Shown: positions 1 to 5,125 of the stretch, piece by piece | How positions within the stretch are numbered: the stretch's first letter is position 1 | Layout of the letters: the number at the start of each line of letters is the position of its first letter | Origin: Planctomycetota bacterium | Lineage (GTDB): Bacteria > Planctomycetota > UBA11346 | Direction: 5' to 3' | Assembly: GCA_013821615.1 (NCBI GenBank) | Contig: JACDGQ010000172.1 | Span: forward strand, 1-6,872 | Length of the DNA stretch: 6,872 nt | The notes under the pieces: generated by a model | Databases searched by the model: none | Seen by the model: only the letters and a program-made list of their open reading frames with translations | What the model was told of the DNA's origin: nothing | Translations under genes and position numbers: made by a program

Positions 1-491
1 CCATCGGACTGCTCGAGGGCGAGCCCGGCGTCGCCATCGAGCCACGGCCCGAGCAGCCGCCGCACCACGTCTTCGATCGTGGGATCGCCACGCAAGGAGC
101 TCGAACGGCTGCGCACCTCGAGCGTGCCGAGCGGCACGTGCGGCAGGCCGGTCAGCAGGGTGGCGCGCCCGTCGCCGCCCGGCCGCGCCACCCACCAGCA
201 GCGCAATGCGTGCGCGAAGGCCTGGCGACTGGCGGCCGGCGGAGCGTTTATCAGGGCCAGAGTCACGCGCCGCGAGGTCTGCCCGGCCAGCAGCAGGTCG
301 ACGCCGAGTTCGAATGGCTGCCCGCCGAGTTCGCTCAGGCCAGCCACGGTGGCCGAGGCTTCGCGGCCGCCGGCGGTGAAGGTCAGATGGGTCTCGGCGG
401 CCTGCGTCGGGCCGCCCACCAGGACGGCCACGGCCACCGCCAGCACGGCGAGCAACGCCGGCGCTGACCGGAAGGGCGTGGGCCGGCGCAT
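1..491 (-). CDS. Secreted protein with N-terminal STN-like domain (partial, C-terminus outside window)
   Basis: An open frame runs from an ATG at 491 to the window edge with no stop, giving 163 visible residues. Residues 1-32 are a signal peptide: RR/R-containing basic start, an Ala/Val/Leu core (about 11-25) and a likely cut after TQAA. Residues 34-115 resemble the short STN (secretin/TonB N-terminal) fold: a strand (HLTFTA), a helix (ASATVAGLSELGG), a strand with RRVTLAL, then a second helix and a WWVA strand. The same pattern closes the protein encoded at 3372-4844. Residues 137-160 (TIEDVVRRLLGPWLDG) may begin a second unit. The gene follows thrC by 17 bp on the same strand, with a GGAG motif (502-505) 10 nt before the ATG, so co-transcription is likely. 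Its role is unknown; export to the periplasm or cell surface is inferred. The domain assignment rests on pattern reading, not a profile search. Confidence 0.75.
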   Translation of the reverse strand, partial: MRRPTPFRSAPALLAVLAVAVAVLVGGPTQAAETHLTFTAGGREASATVAGLSELGGQPFELGVDLLLAGQTSRRVTLALINAPPAASRQAFAHALRCWWVARPGGDGRATLLTGLPHVPLGTLEVRSRSSSLRGDPTIEDVVRRLLGPWLDGDAGLALEQSD

Positions 492-508
492 GGGATGCGG
501 GCTCCGGC

Positions 509-1846
509 TCAGCCGAAGCTCTTCTCCATGTGGCGCATCACCGCGTCGTAGACCGCTTGGCGGTCGGCGGCGAGCTGCACCGGCGGGTTGGCGTAGGTCG
601 AGACGATGCCGGGCAGCTTGCCCATGTGGTAGTCGGCCTTGACGTTGCCGAACTTCAGGCCGTGCGCGGTCGAGACCACCACCACGCGGTCGGTCGGTTT
701 GACTTCTCCGCGCGCCACGAACTTGATCAGCGCGGCGAGCGCCACGCCGGTGTGCGGACAGTTGAACAGGCCGGTGCGGTCGGCGCGCGCGGTGGCGTCG
801 GCGAGCTCCTGCTCGCTCGCCTGCTCGACGCGGCCGTCGTGCTTCATCAGCGCCTTGATCGCCTTGGTGCGCGAGACCGGGTTGCCGATGCGGATGGCGC
901 TCGCCTGGGTCTCCTTGGCGGTGATGGCGTGGAACTCCTTCCAGCCGCTCTTGTACGCGAGGTAGAGCGGGTTGGCGGCCTCGGCCTGGCAGCAGACGAT
1001 GCGCGGGATGCGGCTGATGATGCCGAGCTCGCGGATCTCCTCGAAGCCCTTGTAGAGCGCGCTGACGTTGCCGAGATTGCCACCGGGGATGAAGATCCAG
1101 TCGGGCAGCTCCCAGTCGAACTGCTGGATGATCTCGATGCCGACGGTCTTCTGCCCCTCCACGCGCAGCGAGTTCATCGAATTGGCGAGGTACAGCTTCT
1201 TGTCCTCGGTGAGCTGCTGGACGAGGTCCATGCAGCCATCGAAGTCGGTGTCCAGGGCCAGGGTCAGCGAGTTGTTGGCGATCGGCTGGATGAGCTGCGC
1301 GGGCGAGATCTTGCCGTGCGGCAGCAGCACCACGCTGGTCATGCCGGCGGCGGCGCAGTACGCCGCGAGCGCCGCCGAGGTGTCGCCGGTCGAGGCGCAG
1401 GCCACACCCAGGATGTTGTGCTTGCCGCGCTTCATCATGTGGTTGACCTGGCTGACCAGCACGGTCATGCCGAGGTCCTTGAACGAGCCGGTGTGGCTGA
1501 CGCCGCACTGCTTGACCCACAGGTCCTTGACGCCCAGCTCGCGGCCGAAGCGCTCGGCCCAGAACAGGTTGGTGCCGCCCTCGTCGAGGCTGACGATGTC
1601 GGCATCCGGGATGTTGGGCAGGACCATCTCCTTCTTGCCCCACACCCCCGACGAGAACGGCCACTGGGTGCGCTTGTAGCGCCCGTCCCACAGCTTCATC
1701 CAGCCCGCCGCGGTGCGGCCCTTGAGCGCCTCGAGGTCGTGCGCGACCTCAAGCAGGCCGCCCGACGGGCTGCGGTAGATGATCTCGTCCAGTTCCCAGC
1801 GGCCGGTGCCGGAGTCGGCGTCGCGGAACCAGGCGTCATAGTGCAT
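509..1846 (-). CDS. thrC: Threonine synthase (PLP-dependent)
   Basis: This 445-residue cytosolic enzyme should convert O-phospho-L-homoserine to L-threonine, the last step of threonine synthesis. The PLP Schiff-base lysine is K123 in SHTGSFKD (117-124). The helix after it leads to ACASTGDTSAAL (149-160), a substrate/cofactor loop typical of the family, and GGNLGN (255-260) is the PLP-phosphate loop. EGGTNLFWAERF (89-100) is the usual substrate-side segment. The N-terminal part (1-80, with YRSPSGGLLEV) corresponds to the N-terminal region of the longer threonine synthases, but lacks the Cys pair that I recall in many homologues. Length is normal for the family. The ATG at 1846 has a good GAGGA site (complement of 1854-1858) 7 nt upstream. 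It is the first gene of a unit with the STN-like gene and is divergent from the FHA-kinase gene. Long open frames antisense to it are high-GC artefacts. Confidence 0.95.
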   Translation of the reverse strand: MHYDAWFRDADSGTGRWELDEIIYRSPSGGLLEVAHDLEALKGRTAAGWMKLWDGRYKRTQWPFSSGVWGKKEMVLPNIPDADIVSLDEGGTNLFWAERFGRELGVKDLWVKQCGVSHTGSFKDLGMTVLVSQVNHMMKRGKHNILGVACASTGDTSAALAAYCAAAGMTSVVLLPHGKISPAQLIQPIANNSLTLALDTDFDGCMDLVQQLTEDKKLYLANSMNSLRVEGQKTVGIEIIQQFDWELPDWIFIPGGNLGNVSALYKGFEEIRELGIISRIPRIVCCQAEAANPLYLAYKSGWKEFHAITAKETQASAIRIGNPVSRTKAIKALMKHDGRVEQASEQELADATARADRTGLFNCPHTGVALAALIKFVARGEVKPTDRVVVVSTAHGLKFGNVKADYHMGKLPGIVSTYANPPVQLAADRQAVYDAVMRHMEKSFG

Positions 1847-1853
1847 CGTAAAG

Positions 1854-1858
1854 TCCTC
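1854..1858 (-). promoter_or_regulatory. Ribosome binding site of thrC
   Basis: On the minus strand GAGGA lies 7 nt before the ATG at 1846, the best Shine-Dalgarno match in the window. It fixes the thrC start. Confidence 0.7.
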
Positions 1859-1883
1859 AGGTGCCCGCCGCAGGTGTGCGGTG

Positions 1884-1958
1884 CGCGGGGGAAGCTTCCC
1901 CAGGGCAAGCGGTTGCAGCGCGGGCGCACCATAGACGCTGTTCGCCGCGGGGGAAGCT
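1884..1958. promoter_or_regulatory. Candidate operator region between divergent thrC and FHA-kinase genes
   Basis: The 158 bp divergent gap (1847-2004) contains the 13-mer CGCGGGGGAAGCT twice in direct orientation, at 1884-1896 and 1946-1958, starts 62 bp apart (about six helical turns). The first copy extends into a perfect 14 bp palindrome, GGGGAAGCTTCCCC (1888-1901); the second copy keeps the left half but has a degenerate right half (GGGGAAGCTCCGCC). Downstream of each copy GGCAAG recurs (1904-1909 and 1967-1972). This is the layout expected of paired binding sites for a dimeric regulator controlling one or both divergent genes. No convincing -35/-10 pair was found. The regulator and the regulated gene are unknown. 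Confidence 0.4.
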
Positions 1959-2004
1959 CCGCCATTGGCAAGACCGCGCCCGGCCGTAAGAAAGCCCCTC
2001 CGGC

Positions 2005-3204
2005 ATGAATTTCCGCCTGCACATCAGTCCGCCCGAGAATCCCTCGTCCGTCGTCGACCTCGCCGAGGCGAGCCTGCCGTGCGTCATCGGCCGCGATTCC
2101 GAGGTCGCCCAGATCACCATCCCGGACAGCCAGGCGAGCCGCGCGCACTGTTCGATCGACCGCGATGACGAGGGCTACATGGTCGAGGACATGGGCAGCC
2201 GCAACGGCACCCACCTCAACGGCCAGCCGGTCACCCGCGCCCTGCTGCGCCACGCCGACGTGCTGCGCATCGGCCGCACCCACATCACCATCGAGATCGG
2301 TGGCACCGCCGCCCTCGACCCGCTGGTCGGCCAGCGCCTGGGCGGCTTCGAACTGCAGGAGGTCATCGGCCGCGGGCGCTACGGCACCGTGTTCCGCGGC
2401 CTGCAGGTCGCGCTCGGCCGTACCGTGGCGATCAAGGTCCTGGCCGAGGAGTGCCGCAACCAGCCCGACCAGGTCCAGGCCTTCCTCGCCGAAGCGCGCC
2501 GCGCCGGCCGCCTCAACCACCCCAACCTGGTGCAGGTCCACGACGTCTGCCAGGTCGGTGACAACTACCTGCTGATCATGGAGATCATGAAGGGCAGCGC
2601 CGCCGACGTGCTGCGCGCCAAGGGCGCCTTCAGCGAGGCCGAGACCCTGCGCCTGCTCCAGCACATGAGCCGTGCGCTGGCCTACGCGGAAAGCCAGCGC
2701 CTGGTGCACCGCGACGTCAAGCCCGACAACATCCTGATCAACAGCGAAGGCGCCTACAAGCTCGCCGACCTGGGCATCGCGGCGCCGATCACCGAGGACG
2801 GCCAGGCGCATCAGGAGCGCATCTTCGGCAGCCCGCACTACGTCGCGCCGGAGCAGGCGCGCGGCGGCTCGATCGACGGCCGCGCCGACCTCTACGCGCT
2901 CGGCGCCAGCGCCTGGCACCTGCTCGCCGGCGAGCCGATCTACACCGGCTCGAACCGCCAGATCGTCATCGCCCACCTCAACACGCCGCTGCCCGACCTC
3001 GCCAAGCTCGTCCCGCACCTCAGCGACGAGACCTGCGACCTGGTCTGCGAACTGCTCGAGAAGGACCCCGACGACCGCCCCGAGAACGCCGATGAGGTCG
3101 CCAAGCGCGTCGACGAGATCATTGCCATGCCGCCGCGCGCGCCGCGCAGCAACACGCCGCGGCCGCCAAGGGTGCGGAGGCGGCGGCGGCGGTATCGTTC
3201 GTAG
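2005..3204 (+). CDS. FHA domain-serine/threonine protein kinase fusion
   Basis: This 399-residue protein has an N-terminal FHA phosphothreonine-binding domain joined to a Hanks-type kinase. FHA signature residues are present: GRD (29-31), SRAH (45-48) and GSRNGTHLNG (64-73). The kinase (about 115-375) has the Gly-rich loop GRGRYGTV (122-129), VAIK with K144, an alpha-C Glu at E163, the catalytic HRDVKPDN (235-242, D237), DLG (255-257) in place of DFG as in many bacterial kinases, and APE at 281-283. All catalytic residues are intact, so an active kinase is expected. No transmembrane helix or sensor domain is visible, so it should be cytosolic, with the FHA domain binding phosphorylated partners or its own phosphosites. 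The ATG has only a weak purine tract (AAGAAAG, 1987-1993) upstream. The last 20 or so residues are a basic Pro/Arg tail with codons unlike the rest of the gene, possibly a frameshift product. Substrates are unknown. Confidence 0.93.
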   Translation: MNFRLHISPPENPSSVVDLAEASLPCVIGRDSEVAQITIPDSQASRAHCSIDRDDEGYMVEDMGSRNGTHLNGQPVTRALLRHADVLRIGRTHITIEIGGTAALDPLVGQRLGGFELQEVIGRGRYGTVFRGLQVALGRTVAIKVLAEECRNQPDQVQAFLAEARRAGRLNHPNLVQVHDVCQVGDNYLLIMEIMKGSAADVLRAKGAFSEAETLRLLQHMSRALAYAESQRLVHRDVKPDNILINSEGAYKLADLGIAAPITEDGQAHQERIFGSPHYVAPEQARGGSIDGRADLYALGASAWHLLAGEPIYTGSNRQIVIAHLNTPLPDLAKLVPHLSDETCDLVCELLEKDPDDRPENADEVAKRVDEIIAMPPRAPRSNTPRPPRVRRRRRRYRS

Positions 3205-3210
3205 GGGAAG

Positions 3211-3372
3211 GTCCGGAAGTCCGGAAGTCCGGAAGTCCGGAAGTCTTGTTGAAACCGGGTTGACACGCTGATCCAGCGGTCTGCAATCGATGCCTTCACG
3301 CTGATCGCATGGTGACGTAGGAACATCCGTCCACCGAGACTTCCGGACTTCCGGACTTCCGGACTTCCGGAC
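3211..3372. repeat. Inverted repeat with tandem 8-mer arms (36 bp perfect arms, 90 bp loop)
   Basis: The left arm at 3211-3246 is four copies of GTCCGGAA followed by GTCT. The right arm at 3337-3372 is AGAC followed by four copies of TTCCGGAC, its exact reverse complement. The perfect stem is 36 bp, with scattered further pairing inward. Each unit contains the palindrome TCCGGA, so each arm can also fold on itself. The 90 bp loop has its own structure: a CGCTG/CAGCG hairpin (3266-3278) and a 10-mer direct repeat CACGCTGATC (3264-3273 and 3297-3306). The element starts 6 bp after the FHA-kinase stop codon and its last base is inside the stop codon (TAG, complement of 3372-3374) of the convergent gene. 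No target-site duplication or transposase is visible. It could be a mobile hairpin repeat, a terminator or both. Confidence 0.9.
3260..3287 (+). promoter_or_regulatory. Weak promoter-like sequence inside the repeat loop
   Basis: A consensus -35 hexamer TTGACA (3260-3265) is followed after 16 nt by TGCAAT (3282-3287), a 4-of-6 match to the -10 consensus. Transcription would give a short RNA ending at the T tract near 3380. In GC-rich DNA a perfect TTGACA is uncommon, but this is a single weak motif pair. Confidence 0.2.
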
Positions 3373-3380
3373 TATTTTTT
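3337..3380 (+). terminator. Possible Rho-independent terminator for the FHA-kinase transcript
   Basis: On the plus strand the right repeat arm, which can pair with the left arm or fold on itself through its TCCGGA palindromes, is followed directly by TATTTTTT (3373-3380). A GC-rich stem plus a U tract is the intrinsic terminator layout. The T tract is also the complement of the final Lys-Lys codons of the convergent gene, so it may be coincidental. On the minus strand no U tract follows the hairpin. Confidence 0.45.
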
Positions 3381-4844
3381 CCAGGTAAGCGTGATCCCCT
3401 CGGCAGTCGGCACATAGCTGATGTCGCTGACGCGCCCCAGCCAGTCGAGCGCCGCGCGCAGCTTCATGTCAGTGCCCGAGAATGTCACCGGCAGGGACTT
3501 GAGCGGGTCGGCCTTGTCGTCGAAGGTGATCGGCGCGCCGCCGAGCTTGGCGAGCAGCGCGGCGACCTCCTCGACGCTGGTGTCCTCGAAGCGGAAGGTC
3601 ACCGGCTTGTCGAGCTGCTTGTCGCGCTCGGCGACCCACGGGTCGGTGGGGGGCTTGACCGGCTTGGCGGCGACCAGGTCGTCGCGGCCCTCGGGGACCT
3701 CGCCGAGGTAGCGCACGCGCAGCACGGTCGCAGCGAGGTCGCTGGCGGTGACCGCGGCGGTGCGCCAGGCGTGCTCGCTGCCCAGTTCGCCGCTCAGCAC
3801 CGCGACGCCGGCGACGCGCGCCACCGCCTGCTTGCCGCGCACCTCGAGCTGCAAGGGCAGGTTGGCGATGTCGCGGTCGATGTCGGCGCTGGCATCGAGG
3901 CCGCCGCCCTCGGTCAGGTGCAGGTGGCGCCCGGCCACGCTCAACGAGACGCCGCGCCCGCCGCTGTCGGCGATGGTGAAGCGCTGCTCGGCGGCAGCGA
4001 TGGTGAAGACGCCCTCGATGCGGCAGTTGCGCAGGTTCTGCGGGAAGCGCCACAGCGTGGTGCCGGAAAGGATGGCGGTGCCGCCGTTCACCTGCGGCGT
4101 GTTTCCGGCCTCGGGCTTGAAGCGCTTGTCCAGGCAGTCGATGCCGGCCAGTTCGTGGTCGAGCAGGTAGCGGTCGAGCGGCGGCAGCCACTCGCGCTGG
4201 CGCGGCACCGCCTTGTTCTGCCCGCGGTAGAAGGCCACCACCTCCTTCGCGTCCGGCCAATAATAGGCCAGCATCGGGTAGACCAGGGTTTCCTGCCCTT
4301 TGGCCGCGTAGCCGCCGAGCGTGGTGCGCAGGGTGCCGAGCGCCTTGAACTGGTTATCCCAGTAGATTTTCACCCCGCCCACCACGCCGCCCTTGGGCGA
4401 GACCGCCTTGGCGACCTCGCTGAAGGGGGGATTCTCGAGAGCGTCGACCTTGGCGATGGTCGCGGCGTCCTGGCAGAGCGGTACCACCGCGCCGGCGACC
4501 GGCGCGCCGGTCTCGGTGAATGGCGCCGGCTGGCTGGCCTTGGCGAACAGCTCGCGCGCCGCCTTGTGGCGTGGCGCCAGGCTGAGCAGGTGGTAGGCGA
4601 CGAAGGGTTTGTCGGCGGCGCTGGCCTTGTCGAACAGGTCGAGCAGCTCGCGCTGCGCGGTGACGCGCTTGGCCGCGCGCCAGCGGTCGAGGCTCTCGCT
4701 GATGCTCTTGAACTCGCGGTCTTGCCCGTCCTCGAAGGACTTGGCCGCCAGGTCGATGCGCTCGGAGACGCTCTCCGCCCCCCAGGCGAGCCCGAGGACG
4801 GACAGGCCGCTCAGGGCCAGGGTGCGGAGCAGGAAAATGGTCAT
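3372..4844 (-). CDS. Secreted multidomain protein with C-terminal STN-like domain
   Basis: This 490-residue protein begins with a signal peptide (about 1-22, hydrophobic core IFLLRTLALSGLSVLGLA, cut near AWGA). Residues 23-110 are charged and probably helical. Residues 253-382 look like an all-beta, concanavalin/LamG-like sheet domain (alternating strands such as RIEGVFTI, QRFTIAD, LHLTEGG, LQLEVRG). A Pro-rich linker (PVKPPTDPW) leads to residues 413-490, an STN-like domain: KPVTFRFEDTSVEEVAALLA, LGGAPITFD, LPVTFSG, RAALDWLGRV and ITLTW. STN normally sits at the N-terminus of secretins or TonB receptors; here it is the last domain and no pore or receptor follows. I do not recognise a named family or activity; export and an envelope role are inferred. 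The ATG has GAGG (complement of 4852-4855) 7 nt upstream. The stop overlaps the inverted repeat at 3211-3372. It stands alone between two intergenic repeat elements. Confidence 0.85.
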   Translation of the reverse strand: MTIFLLRTLALSGLSVLGLAWGAESVSERIDLAAKSFEDGQDREFKSISESLDRWRAAKRVTAQRELLDLFDKASAADKPFVAYHLLSLAPRHKAARELFAKASQPAPFTETGAPVAGAVVPLCQDAATIAKVDALENPPFSEVAKAVSPKGGVVGGVKIYWDNQFKALGTLRTTLGGYAAKGQETLVYPMLAYYWPDAKEVVAFYRGQNKAVPRQREWLPPLDRYLLDHELAGIDCLDKRFKPEAGNTPQVNGGTAILSGTTLWRFPQNLRNCRIEGVFTIAAAEQRFTIADSGGRGVSLSVAGRHLHLTEGGGLDASADIDRDIANLPLQLEVRGKQAVARVAGVAVLSGELGSEHAWRTAAVTASDLAATVLRVRYLGEVPEGRDDLVAAKPVKPPTDPWVAERDKQLDKPVTFRFEDTSVEEVAALLAKLGGAPITFDDKADPLKSLPVTFSGTDMKLRAALDWLGRVSDISYVPTAEGITLTWKK

Positions 4845-4918
4845 CGGCGAGCCTCGTCCACGTGGAATGGCAGGACGACCGCGAAAATTACGAGAAAAAT
4901 GCCCGGGACAATCGGCAT
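4841..4918 (-). CDS. Doubtful 25-residue hydrophobic leader ORF
   Basis: An ATG at 4918 opens 25 codons with one hydrophobic stretch (VPGIFLVIFAVVLPF) and ends in TGA overlapping the ATG of the next gene (ATGA, complement of 4841-4844), the geometry of translational coupling. Against it, there is no Shine-Dalgarno sequence, and the codons ATT, TTT, GTA and ATT are unlike the GC-ending codons of neighbouring genes. The A/T-rich stretch may instead be promoter DNA. Confidence 0.2.
   Translation of the reverse strand: MPIVPGIFLVIFAVVLPFHVDEARR
4885..4911 (-). promoter_or_regulatory. Possible promoter of the STN-domain gene
   Basis: On the minus strand TTGTCC (complement of 4906-4911) is followed after 15 nt by TAATTT (complement of 4885-4890), in one of the few A/T-rich patches of the window. 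The start codon at 4844 lies about 40 nt beyond. Both hexamers are imperfect and the spacing is short, so the call rests mainly on the local A/T richness. Confidence 0.25.
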
Positions 4919-4940
4919 CCGGGGCAGAGGGCGAGTCCGG

Positions 4941-5089
4941 GGTCTGTTGCCGCAGAGACGCAGAGGGGGAGCGAGAGAGGGCCGCAGAGGAGAGATTGGT
5001 GAGATGGAGTGGGTAAGGCTCGCAGGCCTTTCACGCTCCCCTCTGCGGCCCTCTCTGCGCCTCACTCTGCGACTCTGCGGCAGAAACCC
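4941..5089. repeat. Imperfect 54 bp inverted repeat with CGCAGAG-rich arms
   Basis: The left arm (4941-4994) and the reverse complement of the right arm (5036-5089) match at about 42 of 54 positions by hand alignment, with a perfect 17 bp core (4974-4990 against 5040-5056). The arms contain repeated CGCAGAG words (starting at 4951, 4959 and 4983; CTCTGCG in the right arm). The 41 bp loop is 4995-5035. A 9-mer, CGTAATTTT, also occurs in inverted orientation outside the arms (complement of 4884-4892, and 5101-5109). The element fills most of the gap between eboD and the STN-domain gene. No transposase, target duplication or U tract is visible. Similar CTCTGCG-type intergenic repeats are, as I recall, frequent in some environmental genomes, so a dispersed repeat is likely. 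Confidence 0.8.
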
Positions 5090-5125
5090 ATGGTCTCTTC
5101 CGTAATTTTAGGCAGGCCGAGACTT

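Noticed and set aside
530..2008. Plus-strand open frame of 492 codons antisense to thrC
   Set aside because: The composition is the Arg/Ala/Val/Leu/Asp/Gly-rich product typical of reading GC-rich genes backwards, and it has no recognisable motif. The minus strand carries a clear threonine synthase.
1696..3018. Minus-strand open frame of 440 codons antisense to the kinase
   Set aside because: It lies opposite a kinase with all catalytic motifs and overlaps thrC in another frame; its product is low-complexity.
3211..3372. CRISPR array
   Set aside because: The units are contiguous 8-mers without spacers, in inverted orientation, and no cas gene is present.
4841..5065. Minus-strand open frame of 74 codons upstream of the STN-domain gene
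   Set aside because: Most of it is translation of the inverted-repeat arm, giving Arg/Glu- and Pro/Leu-rich low-complexity sequence. Only the last 25 codons have any coding look and are listed separately as doubtful.
3211..5089. Composite transposon carrying the STN-domain gene
   Set aside because: The two inverted repeats differ in sequence, there is no transposase and no target-site duplication was found.
3771..5105. Plus-strand open frame of 444 codons opposite the STN-domain gene
   Set aside because: Antisense artefact. It runs through the intergenic repeat and has no motif or ribosome site that I can see.
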